In this document: piece by piece, positions 1-10,551 of the stretch | Layout: every line of letters starts with the position of its first letter | How positions within the stretch are numbered: position 1 is the stretch's first letter | From: Silene conica | Lineage: Eukaryota > Streptophyta > Magnoliopsida > Caryophyllales > Caryophyllaceae | DNA: 64,000 bases | Direction of reading: 5' to 3' | NCBI GenBank assembly: GCA_029255685.2 | Contig: CM055315.2 | Location: 76,785,681 to 76,849,680, forward strand | Notes under the pieces: generated by a model | Told to the model about the DNA's origin: nothing | The model's database searches: none | What the model saw: only the letters and a program-made list of their open reading frames with translations | Program-made: the position numbers and the translations under genes

Positions 1-3000
1 CGAAGTAACTGTTTTGGGGTAGGGTTGATCTCCGACGTTTAAGTGTATGTGATTTGAATTGTACAACAAACGTCAATAGGTTATGGTTGTTCTGGTATAC
101 CATTTATTCTGTTGGTTAAGTTGGTTAGCTAGGGGTGAGAAGGGTACGAAGAATACCCGAATGGTAAGGGGAAATGGTGCATGTGTACTAAGGTAATGAT
201 TAGAACAACTGAGAAAGTAAGTAGATAAATTTTGTGAAAATTACAGGGGCATAAATACTACAAAATATGTTAGAAATATCTGAAGTAACATGTATATAAT
301 CAATTTTAATTGTTATAGGGTGGGGTTGATTTTACATTAGACGTGTCAATTTTTTTTAGGGGTGTGGGTAAATAGGTCTCGAGGGAGGAGATAAGTGTCT
401 TAGGGGGTAGGGTTACTCTCTGACGTTGAATAATGTTATTTGAGTAATACAAGTAAATGTCGGTGGGCTGAGATTCCAGGGATACATTTTACAATTGATT
501 TTGATGGTTAAGTTGGTTAGGTGGGTGAGAAGGGTACTCGACGGGTAGGATTATTCTCCGACATTTACGAGTGTGATTATTTAAGAGATAGAAAAATATT
601 TTCATATATGGGGCTTAGTTGTTCAAGGATAAGGATATGATTATGGTTGATTCTGATTGGTTTGGTTGGTTAGTCGGGTGAAAAGAATTGAATATGGAAA
701 ATGATGGGTAACGTGAGATATTGATTCGAGAAGCTAAATAGATAAATTTTATTTGAAAAGTATAACATATAAAAATAAGAACTGACAAATAATATAAATA
801 TTGGCTAAAAACCTTTAAAATATTATGTGTATAAATTTTGTTTCTTGGTTAAAAATAATACTAAATAATCAAATGTTATAATCATCTAATGGAATGCTCT
901 CTTGGGTTGGAGCATAAATTTTAATGTGAATAACTTTATAATGTTTTTTGTGCTATTAAATTAGAAAAAAATGAAAATAATAAAGTATTTACGATGTTTC
1001 TTTTAGAAGTAGAATACAGTTGATTATAAAAAATAAGGTATTTACCACCTTCATGATATAATTAGAAAACAATAAATTATTTACAACATTTCTATTAGAA
1101 TTAGGAAATAATTAATTATTTACATTTTTTCTACCCCTTATTAAATTTAGAAAGTTATATTCTTTAATATTTGTCTGCTTTCTATTTAAATTTTTTAAAC
1201 TTTTACCAACTTTTCTAATAAACATGAAGATGGGAAATGAGAAGAAAAGTAATAACTCCGAAAAATGGAACTCCGTCTTAACATTATAAGGGGTCAAAAG
1301 ACGTTACAAATCTATTGCTTTTCTTTATGCATCATGCTTTTATCTTATCCATATTACTTGACCTTTTTTAAACTTAAAATGAAATCTCCCCTTAAATAAG
1401 AATTTGTGGAAATAATATGGGAAAATAGTTGGGTGTATAACTCTATACAAATCACTGCGTAAGAGAAACGTCTACGATCAATACACATTCGACCAAGTTA
1501 ATTAAGAAAAACACCATTATTATTTTTGGTACAAAAGCAACACTACTATTTAAGTGGATATTATATATTTTCCTACTCAATAATACAAAGAAAATGAGAT
1601 TTTTTTAATTAAATAAAAAAAAGACTGATTATAAATATATTATACATAAGATTAATCCAAAAAAATTTACGATTTAAGAATCATATATGTAAACAACATA
1701 GACCACACTGATGACGTGGGTAGGTCGTTAAGTCGAATAATTGTGTGGATGAGAAGAAATTTAAGTGGGTATTGCAAGGTATTCATAAACAATAAAGTAA
1801 TGAAAAGTGAAAGGCATGTTCGTGACAGATATAGTACAGTGTAATAAGATAATTTTTTTAGTCATAGTTGTATAATAATAGTTTATAGTTTGTATTATTA
1901 TTTTTTCTGTATATTTTCAATTTATTCTTTACAGATGAAACATTGTTTTATAGGGCAGGGGTTGATTTAACACTAGATGTGTCAATTTTTTGAGGGAGGG
2001 GGAGGGGTAGTTTATGAGGAAGGATGTAAGTGCCTTGAGAGGTAAGATTACTCTCTCACGTTTTAAGAGAGAATAATTTGAGTAGTACAAGCAAATTAAA
2101 TGCCACTAGCTCGCAATTGTTCAGCGATACATTTGATGAATGATCAAGTTTGTTAGTTGGGTTGTCAAATTACAGTCTAATGAGTATAAATATAAGTAAT
2201 AAAGAACACAATTATGATATAAATGGATTGGGTGGAATAATTGTGTGGATGAAATGAAATATAGATGAGTATTAGACGGTATTTGATAAACAACAAAGTA
2301 ATGAAAAATTAAAAGAATAGCCGAAACGAAGACGTCGTAAGAAGATCAAAGTTATTTGTTAGTTATAGTTATAAGATTATAGTTTATAGTTTGTATTCTA
2401 TTTTCCCCCATATATATTTTCAACTTTTTTTTTATAGATAGGCATTATCTTATATGAGGTGAGTTGATTTTATATTGGATGTGTCGTTTTATTGAGGGTT
2501 GGGGATACATAGGTCTTGAGGGTAAAAGTGTCTTGGGTAGGGTTATTCTCTGACTTTTAATAGTGTGTTTGAGCAGTGCACTCAAATGCCGATAAGTTAG
2601 AATTATTCAGGCATACAGTTAGTTGATTTAAGTGGGTTAGTTGGGTCATAAGATATGACAAATGGCTAAATGGTGTGGAAAAATGATAGTAAGACAATGA
2701 TTAGAAAAATTGAGAAAATAATTATAAGAATTTCATTCAAGATTATATTATGTGGAAAAGACACAAGTCACACAACACATATGCTCTAAAAATAGGCCAA
2801 AAATCTCTTAAACATCATCTATATATACTCAATTTTGATTGTTTTATATGATGAGGGTTAACTTTACAATTAATGTGTCTATTTTTTTAGAAGTGGGGTT
2901 ATATAGGTCTTGAGGTAGGAGCTATGTGTTTTTAGGATAGGGTTACTTTTCGACATTTAAGAGTGAGATTTGAGTAGTACAAGTATATAGGTACGATGAG

Positions 3001-3200
3001 GTTGTTCAGTGACGCATACAGTCGATTCTGATGGTCAATTTGGTTAGTTAGGTGAAAAGGTACCATGAAAACTGAGGAAGTAGATATAAATTTTGTTTCA
3101 AGGTTGTATTTTGTGTAAATAACATAGACATATATGCAATAAAAATAGGTTAAAAATCTCTAAAATATCATGTTTGTAAACTCAATTTTGTTTTTTTTAA
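1..3200 (+). repeat. Diverged tandem units inside the Helitron-like element
   Basis: A unit with the anchors 'TCTCCGACGTTT', 'TTGAGTAGTACAAG', 'TGGTTAAGTTGGTTAG' and 'AGGTCTTGAGGGAGGAGGT' recurs. Its first anchor falls near 22, 411, 549, 2045, 2540 and 2940. In the second half the spacing alternates about 495 and 400 bp. The same two-step spacing (60411, 60902, then about 61300) is kept in the copy at the right end of the window. No open reading frame is conserved among units. Confidence 0.6.
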
Positions 3201-4015
3201 ACACAAACATACCTAATCAAATGTTAATAAATGTCATGTCAATAAAGTATTATTAACTTTTAATTAGGCTATTTTTTGTCATGGTGATCGATTAAAAATT
3301 TTTGTCATGATTTAAATTTTACACACAACTCCAACATAACATCTCGGGTGTTGTATCCTCTATTCATTGCTTTCCACTTCTCTCCTACCTCATTTGTTAA
3401 CTAAACAAAAAATTGCATGTCTTTGTTTTTCCCGTCAAGCAGTTCTCATTCAAACAAGGTCGACATAGAAGGTAAAAGTTAACTTTCTGACTGATGGATG
3501 AACTTTTCAGAGGGAGAGCTAACTTTGAGGGATAAGTCTGGGTCTTTCGTGAAGGTGGGAAGAGTTGAATATTTTAGGTGTGTATTGGAAACTTGGAGAA
3601 AGGTGTCGATAATGAATTGCATGATTGTTTGAGGTAGGAATAAAAATGACTCCATCGCATTTGGTGGTTAATTTCATGATAGGTTAGTAGAGTGGCTTTG
3701 GATTGCGGTCTGCTTCATGTGTTGTTCGAAGGGTAAGAGTAGTTGTTTAAATGGTTCTTTCATGTGGTATTGAAGATGATTGCGGCGAGTTGGGTGGTTA
3801 GATGTATATGTGATTTAATACGATGGACGCATGATAGGTGTATGGATGATGGCAGCATTAAAGACATAAATGAATATAAACGAGGTAATTTTATTAACAA
3901 AATATCACATTTATAAAACGAACCAATAGTATTTTTATTTCAAGAAAAAAGTATTATGATTTATTTTTGATTTACACGGTGACAAGTTTGATGAATATGA
4001 CTAATAATTTAGTAT

Positions 4016-4043
4016 CCGTGCATCGCACGGGCAACAATACTAG
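4016..4043 (+). other. Helitron 3' terminal hairpin and CTAG end
   Basis: CCGTGC (4016-4021), loop ATC, GCACGG (4025-4030), spacer GCAACAATA, then CTAG at 4040-4043 with T as the next base. This is the standard termination structure of plant Helitrons, which insert between A and T. Confidence 0.65.
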
Positions 4044-4972
4044 TCTATCACTAAATCAAACCAAACAAGTGTTAAAAGGTATGAGGTTCTAATTCCTTTC
4101 ACCCTGAATTCTCGTCCAATCCATTCAATTTCCGAACTTTGAACCAAACCGCCCCTAATTGGTTATGATATGATTGAGATCGAATACCTACAATTTGTTA
4201 GATCATACAAGGTGATACGAGGACATGTAGTACACAATATATACACACTAATACACACGTACAATTCTTATTGATCTAATTGGGGCTCTACCGTGTATGA
4301 TTCTACATGACAGTCATTACACAAACATGTCAATTACAACAAGAGCGATGCTCGTTTATGAATGAGATTTACTCTGCTATATACATAGTAAGTATTTTGT
4401 ATCACGTAGGTTTAGATATGGTGGTCGGCCGTCATGCAGTGGCGGATATAAGATGTATAAAAGGGGTGATTATACTACAAAGAGTACAAAAAGAACAGTG
4501 CCATTGCGATGAAATTTTTGCGATAGACACAAATAACGTTGCGTATTTGTGACGAAATCTGCAATGAAATTATTTTTTACAACGGAGAATAATTTTTTAG
4601 TCCTGCGAACAAAAAGTCAAATAACGGACAAAAGTCAAACTTATACATATTTTGCACCGTCTGACATGCTTCATATCAATGCGTGTGTTGTGGGCTCGGG
4701 TTCCCCAACACATGCACAACCCAGGCCTAACTAGTCGCAAGTCGCAACTCGCTCACAATTCAGCTTTCCCCGCAAATATAATTTATAATCTAAGATGCCA
4801 AACAATTTCAAAACGTACCAAATTGATTGACTTAATATTACCAACCTGCTTTCTAACTTATAAATTCGGCCTATAATTATAAAACCGTATTTTATATAGG
4901 TGTTAAAAAAACCTACTACTATAACTATTTTTACAATAGAAAAATCAACAAATTTAAAAGGTTATTTCATAG
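4044..4972. other. Unassigned intergenic DNA
   Basis: No gene, repeat or known element is supported here. Short open frames in this stretch lack homologous motifs and plausible splice context. Confidence 0.5.
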
Positions 4973-5302
4973 GAATAATCCAACCTATAGCTCATATTCT
5001 CATATTAATCCATACTAACGATTAACTGAGAAAAATCCAACCTATGATCTCAATTATCTTTCATTGAACTTTGTCTATTTTTGAACTCTTATTTTCGATA
5101 AGCAAGCACGTCACCTTGACTTAATTTTTTTTTTTCCATTCCTGGACAAAAAGTAAGTGAAAGTAACGTATTAACCTACCGATAATAAGAGTTTAAAAAT
5201 AGTCAAAGTTCAATGAAAGATAAATGAAATTATAGGTTGAATTTTCTTAGTTAATCATTAATATAGATTAATATGAGAAGCTGAAATATAAGTTGAATTA
5301 TT
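4973..5302. mobile_element. Foldback MITE with ~130-bp arms
   Basis: The left arm (about 4973-5105) and the reverse complement of the right arm (about 5165-5302) match over nearly their whole length, with shared blocks such as 'TATCTTTCATTGAACTTTG' and 'CTCATATTAATC'. The loop is about 60 bp. The ends are AATAATCCAACCTATA and its near complement. No open reading frame is present. The superfamily is not clear and I could not fix a TSD. Confidence 0.65.
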
Positions 5303-5378
5303 AACATGAAAGAATCCAATATCATGAACTTTAGACTCTTCCCAATCTCATTTGTGTCCACGACCACAAATACAATCG

Positions 5379-5561
5379 CAGTTAGTCTTGCTTGTGACGG
5401 GTCGGGTGGAGAGACGGATAATGACACTCACAAAACGAATAGGGGACAAGGTGGGGCATTCCATGTGCTTTTCTCTCTCCTCTAAATGAACATTTTGTGA
5501 GACAAAATAATATCCGTCTTCTCTTGTGACGGATACCCTCCGTGTACGATGAGAATTTGTG
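5379..5561. mobile_element. Small Mutator-type MITE (183 bp)
   Basis: Flanked by a perfect 9-bp duplication ATACAATCG (5370-5378 and 5562-5570), the hallmark of Mutator-like elements. It starts CAGTTAGTCTTGCTTGTGAC and ends GATGAGAATTTGTG. Internal sequence repeats GACGG motifs and contains no gene. Its ends match those of the 10-kb Mutator-like element at 35522-45599. Confidence 0.85.
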
Positions 5562-5570
5562 ATACAATCG

Positions 5571-6162
5571 TGTGCAAAAACAACTTCAAGACGGTTTTAT
5601 ACAAAAATTGGTATTCTACAATACTATTCATCAAAGAGGCTAATTTCCCGCCTTGATGTGCCGATGATTGAACTCACGCGCCTGTTTCGCTCTTTTTGTC
5701 TTCTCTATCACTCTTCGTCCAATCACCTCAAATCACTTTGAAAATTCCTCAATTTCGCGAGATATTTCCTCGAATTAGGGTTTGTAAGATTGATCCGAAG
5801 GCACGCAAAGTGTCATTTGCAGAAAATTGTTCTAATACAAATTATACAATCGCAATTCTACAATTTAGGTTTTCTAATCGAACACTTTCTCTCTTTTTAT
5901 TTATTTATTTATTATTATTATAATTGAATCAAGCAGAGCTTTATATGCAGTTGATTTTGATCGAGCTTGAATTTAAAATTCCAGTGTATATGTTGCGATT
6001 TATTTTCGATTTCTCTATCGTTATTGATCCTGCTATTGCTAATGTTGTTTGATCGTTTGTTTATTTTTCTATCGTTGTGAAATTTATCGTTTGTTTGCAG
6101 CAATTTGATTGCCGTGTTGTACATTGTTTATTTGAATAATTTTCAGTCAGTTTTACGCGATA
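5571..6162 (+). other. Possible 5' part of a plant transcription unit (weak)
   Basis: Pyrimidine-rich sequence, a 'TTAGGGTTTG' motif near 5777 and several plausible GT donors resemble the leader and first intron of a plant gene. No protein-coding exon could be proved. A candidate downstream exon at about 7711-7863 would encode a short hydrophobic and aromatic peptide that I do not recognise. Treat this as a hypothesis only. Confidence 0.2.
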
Positions 6163-6176
6163 TAGTCGAAATTGTT
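6163..6176 (+). repeat. Target-site duplication of the LINE (left copy)
   Basis: TAGTCGAAATTGTT, repeated at 6981-6994 beyond the 5' end of the LINE. The length is usual for target-primed reverse transcription. Confidence 0.8.
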
Positions 6177-6980
6177 TTTTTTTTTTTTTTTTTTTTTTTT
6201 TATTTTTTTTATTTGCTAAAATGTAAGCTTTCTCATTAAACTTCAAAAAATTACAAACATATTGCTTTACAAAACATCACCATTTAACTTACTTTGATTT
6301 TGTCTAACCAAATTTTATCAGAATTAGACATATGAGCAATTTTATGAACCAATATTCTTCTTCGAATTATATCCTTGATTTGCTTGACTACCATTTCAGG
6401 CCTTTGAAGTTGTTGATTGAGCCTTGCTTCATTTCGTTGAATCCAAATATTGTACCAACATGCCATTAAGCTAACATTAGTAACATGCTTCCTTATCCTG
6501 CCCCATCTCTTCCTGAGAATATGTTTCTGACTGTCTACTTCTCCAATATCTGCTCCCAACCAGCTTCCTACCATATTCAGAATCTGACGACCATACATAC
6601 ACTCCAGAAACAGATGTTGATGAGTTTCTGAATGCAATCCACAGGTACAACAGATATCATCTTCACTCACATGATACATAAACAATTTCTCTTTGAGCTT
6701 CAAAGCTTTCTGCACTATCAGCCAGGCTATAAAACAGTGCTTAGGGACAGCAAAAGGATCCCATACTGCTTTATACCAGTCTACTACTTCCTTTCTATCC
6801 CTTAACCACTCATAACAGGACTTAACTGTATACTTTCCTGTACTTAGACTCCATTCATTCTCTACAAAACCATCTTTCACCATATCTTTGACTTGACATA
6901 TCTTTCTCCAGTACCAACTAGTTTCAGGCAGTGGCTTGTAATCTCCCCAGTTCTGATTTTTCATATACACATGTTGGATC
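6177..6980 (-). mobile_element. 5'-truncated L1-type LINE
   Basis: A minus-strand LINE remnant. Its 3' poly(A) tail appears as the T run at about 6175-6200, and a 14-bp duplication TAGTCGAAATTGTT flanks it (6163-6176 and 6981-6994). The remaining frame (6284-6970) encodes the zinc-binding domain that follows reverse transcriptase in plant LINEs, with the CxC...H...H...C pattern 'CCTCGLHSETHQHLFLEC'. Endonuclease and reverse transcriptase are missing, so the copy was truncated on insertion and cannot move by itself. Confidence 0.85.
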
Positions 6981-7208
6981 TAGTCGAAATTGTTGTACGT
7001 GATGATTTTGAACTTCTTGCCAATTACTTTTCCGTTTGCTTATTATGATCGAGATTACCAATGCTGTTTGATCGGTTTCTGTTTTCATCGTTGTGAAATT
7101 AATCTTTTGTTTGCCGTAATTTGATTGTCTTGACGTGTTATACATTGTTAATTTTAATCATTTTCAGTCAATTTCAGGTGATATATTCAAAATTGTTTTA
7201 TGTGATGA

Positions 7209-7290
7209 TGTAAGACTGCGTACATCCAAATATCCAATCCCCTACCTCAATACGCGGAAGCCATTGAGCGAGGCAACTCCGGTAATGTTG
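7209..7290 (+). repeat. SINE-like fragment
   Basis: The words 'GACTGCGTACATCC' and 'GAGGCAACTCCGGTAATGTT' resemble the 3' body of plant tRNA-derived SINEs. No A or B box is visible, so only a fragment is left. The assignment rests on recall of the motif. Confidence 0.35.
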
Positions 7291-7500
7291 TTGATTATAG
7301 ATGTTGCCATTTAGTTTCGATTGTTTATTATCACTGAGATTGTCAATGCTGGTTGTGGTTATTTTTTTTCATTGTTGTGTAATCAGTCGTTCGTTCGCTG
7401 TAACTAGACTATATATCTCGAGTCTTGACATATTGTACATCGTTAATTTTAATAATTTCAAGTCAGTTTTGTGTGATATAGTAGAATTGTTTTGTGTCAC

Positions 7501-8690
7501 TACATCATGTAGTTCAGCATGGAGTAAGGAATTGTGAACGTAGTGTAATTTTGTTGCTAATTGATTTGTGGTCTGGATTTATACCTTACCATAAAATTGA
7601 AGAAAATGCTGTTGGGAGAAGATTGGATATAATTTGAAGTGTTTGATTCTAAATTACTTAAAATATATGTAATGTTATGGCAGCTAACGTGCTCATTGTT
7701 ATAATATCAGTATGACGAAACTGCTTCCTGGACTTACGACTCAGATAACATCCTCTTTTTCACGATTCATGAAGGTTCTATAGTTTATGTGCAGGAAATT
7801 GACCAATCTTTCTCCTGGGGTTCAGTTTATGGATATCGTATTGCATCAATGGTGAAACCATGAAAGAGATGAATCTTATCCCGGTATGCTACTATGCTCA
7901 CCTTAATCAGACCTTGTATTACTATGTGCTAGATTTACTTTCTGCTGATTGTATTACCATTATGTAAGGCTCTAGTCATGAATTCCGTTTGTTCTTCAAT
8001 AGAAATAGGTTTTCCTATCTCATACTCGAGACCAAAGCTGAAGCCAATGCCTATGCTAGTAAGTGTACCTACTGATGCATGAGCTTCCCTGTGTTCTTGT
8101 ATTGTTTGTTTTCCGTTCAGTGTGGACTTTGATTTTTTATTTTATTTATTTTATTTTATCGTAGTACCTGCAAGCTTAAGTCGCATACTGTTGGACTAGC
8201 CCTACTGACTAATAGTTGTAGGTGTTTATCATATGAGCTTTGGAGTTGTATGGCATGTGTTGCTCTTAGTAGATAAGAACTATGTAGATAGTTTCAGCGT
8301 CTTCACCTAAGAAGTATTTCTTGGAAATTATTGATATGATATTTTCCGCAAGGCTTGAACATTTTGTACGTGTACATTTCACTGTAAATTCATTCATTTG
8401 TATCTTATTCTGGGATGTGCATTTTGGTTTCATCTTTTCTCCATACAAGATCTGATGAATGGCAGCAAAGCAATGCTGTTCATTGTCATCAGTTGAAGTT
8501 AAATATGTTGCTTATCATTTTGTGTGACGGGGGATTCTTATTTGTTATCATTGCAACCACATATAAGCCATGCTGTATGATACTTTCTTTCGTCCATGTA
8601 GCAACTTGATGGTTAGACATAAGTTTTAAAGGGTTGGCTGTTTTTGTTAAAAGTTCGGTCAAGGTTTTTGTTATCATATACACAATATAT
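7501..8690. other. No supported gene
   Basis: The stretch has moderate AT content and some exon-like pieces (about 7711-7863 and 7995-8060), but no chain of exons with consistent phase and no known domain. It may be the 3' part of the hypothetical unit starting near 5640. Confidence 0.4.
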
Positions 8691-10323
8691 AAATTGGACC
8701 TTCATACGATCCCATGTTAGTCCTATAGTGACTTTTAGCTGGTTTTCTCAATCTCACACAAAACATTCTCATGAAGGTCAAGGACTAGTGAACTTGAAGG
8801 GTATAATAAGATATCTTAAATGCCTTATGTGGAAACTTTTTCGGATTCGTTCCAAACTTCCCAAGAAATATTCTAGGTACTGCCTTTCATGCATGAACCA
8901 CATGTTTGCCCTTATGGCCTTATGTATGAAAAGCCCATGTAACTAGTCCCACTTTAGCAATATATGTGTGAAATATATAACCCCATAATTGTCATAGAGT
9001 GACCACTAGTTGGTCCAACAACCTCAATAAAATTGAGACTATTGCGGTATTGCCCATGATGTCTTAGACGACTTATGGAGTCACACTTTGAAATCGTTCA
9101 AAAACTTCATACGGAGTAGTTTACATCTTATGGTTATATATTGTGCCATGGTGCGTGTCACTCTCATGCATAGATGGTCCATGTGACTAGTCACCTCATA
9201 TTCATTTAAAGAAGAAACTAGCTTCCCATACAATCCCATGTGGTCTCTTAGACCGACTTTTAGTTGTTTAGGCAACCTCATGTCCTAAATACAAATGAAA
9301 CTGTTGCTCTTGGTAGTTTGAGACTCCTGGGGCTATAATTACTTCATACGAACAAATTTTTAAGGAACTGATTTGTAATCGCTCCAAACACTCAAGGAAA
9401 CGTCCTTGGAACATATGGTGGTGCCATGTTGCGTGTCAACTGTCAAGTGTGCACCACATGCTTGGTGTCATATGTGAAAAGCCAATGGGTCCATGGCAAT
9501 GTAAGAGAAAAACTAAAATTCGATTTGATCCCATGGTGGTCCTAAAGTGACTTTTGGTTGGTTTCTCCAATCTTAGGCTCTTAGCACACAAATGATATCG
9601 CCCCGAAAATGACATTGTTTCTCATGGTGCTCTAACACTAATTTTTGACAGCTAAAAGCCACATACAAAATGGATTCATAAAGCACTATTTAGTAAATGT
9701 TTCGATCTTTAAACTTCCCAGGGTCATATTCTACTAACCATGGTGCTTTTTATGCGTGCATGATATGCTTTCGCTCAAGTATTAAATGCCAGTGAGGCAA
9801 CTGACTACCATAGCTAAGTGAGGGCAAGACTAGACCTTAACACAATTCTATATTGGTACTAGAGTGACATCTTGTTGGTTTTGACAACCTAAGTCCTAAA
9901 CACAATGATATCTTATATAATTATATAATTAACGGCCACGGCTTACTATGACATTGCTTTCATACAATCCAAAAATATATGGAAAATATGGTAGGTCATA
10001 TGTTGGGCCATGGTGCTTTTATGCGTGCATTACATGCTTACCCATATATATGAAAGACCGTTGTGATTAATCATCACCATGGCCAAGTAAGGGTGAAGCT
10101 GCACCTGGACACGAGGTCGTTGCATTTGATGGTTTGAGTTCGTTACACTTAAAGGTTATTATTTGTTTGTCAAATGTCCACCCAAAATGTTGGCCTCGAC
10201 CGTGATGGTCCACGATTGGTGAATTTGAAGGCTATAGTTCACGGCAGAAAACGACTCATTAGGACATTATTTTTTACTTGCTTCAAAACATTTTGGTAAT
10301 TTTCTAGGTTCATATGTTGTGTC
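8690..10323 (+). repeat. Diverged tandem repeat, ~255-320 bp period
   Basis: An anchor like 'AAGTGACTTTTGGTTGGTTT' with 'CAACCTNNGTCCTAAACAC' downstream recurs near 8728, 8999, 9254, 9547 and 9863. A second anchor, 'TTGTGCCATGGTGCGTGTCA' with variants, recurs near 9148, 9421, 9740 and 10010. Spacing varies between about 255 and 320 bp and identity is low, so this is an old satellite-like block. A Copia element interrupts it at 10324. Confidence 0.55.
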
Positions 10324-10551
10324 TATAAGACTTTATAATTCTGATGAAATGAATTGTGTATTCACTGGAAGGAATAAATACATATATATAGTTTTGAGTA
10401 CATGAGTAAAAGAAGGAATGAAATTAATTCTTTGCCTAATTACATTATTTGTTTACTAAAATACTAAAGATATTATTTGACGTGATATTATGTTGCTTGA
10501 GAGATCTATTTTGATTCCTTGTATTGAGTTGGGCTTGGATCATTGTTAACA
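10324..10551 (-). repeat. 3' LTR of the Ale-like Copia element
   Basis: 228 bp, nearly identical to 14920-15145. On the minus strand it begins TGTTAACAATGATCC and ends GTCTTATA. Confidence 0.9.

Larger units (their letters stand above)
1..4043 (+). mobile_element. Helitron-like element, 3' part (non-autonomous)
   Basis: The stretch ends in a canonical Helitron 3' terminus: a 6-bp stem CCGTGC/GCACGG (4016-4030, 3-nt loop), nine bases, then CTAG (4040-4043) followed by T. There are no terminal inverted repeats and no coding sequence for Rep/helicase, so this is a non-autonomous member. The body contains several diverged copies of a unit recognised by 'GGGTTACTCTCCGACGTTT'. A second, diverged copy of the same body lies in the same orientation at about 58900-61297. 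The 5' end is not visible and probably lies outside the window. The hairpin and CTAG are seen; membership of all 4 kb in one element is inferred. Confidence 0.55.
5985..7500 (+). repeat. Three diverged tandem copies of a ~200-bp unit
   Basis: Units at about 5985-6176, 6995-7208 and 7290-7500 share the order 'CGTTGTGAAATT', 'CGTTTGTTTGC', 'TGTACATTGTT', 'AATTTTCAGTCAG', 'GATATAGTCGAAATTGTT'. They were split after duplication by a LINE (between copies 1 and 2) and a short SINE-like insert (between copies 2 and 3). The unit has no coding capacity and looks intronic or intergenic. Confidence 0.6.

Noticed and set aside
7711-7863. An exon encoding 'YDETASWTYDSDNILFF...'
   Set aside because: I recognise no family and find no neighbouring exons with matching phase, so it is only mentioned as a possibility.
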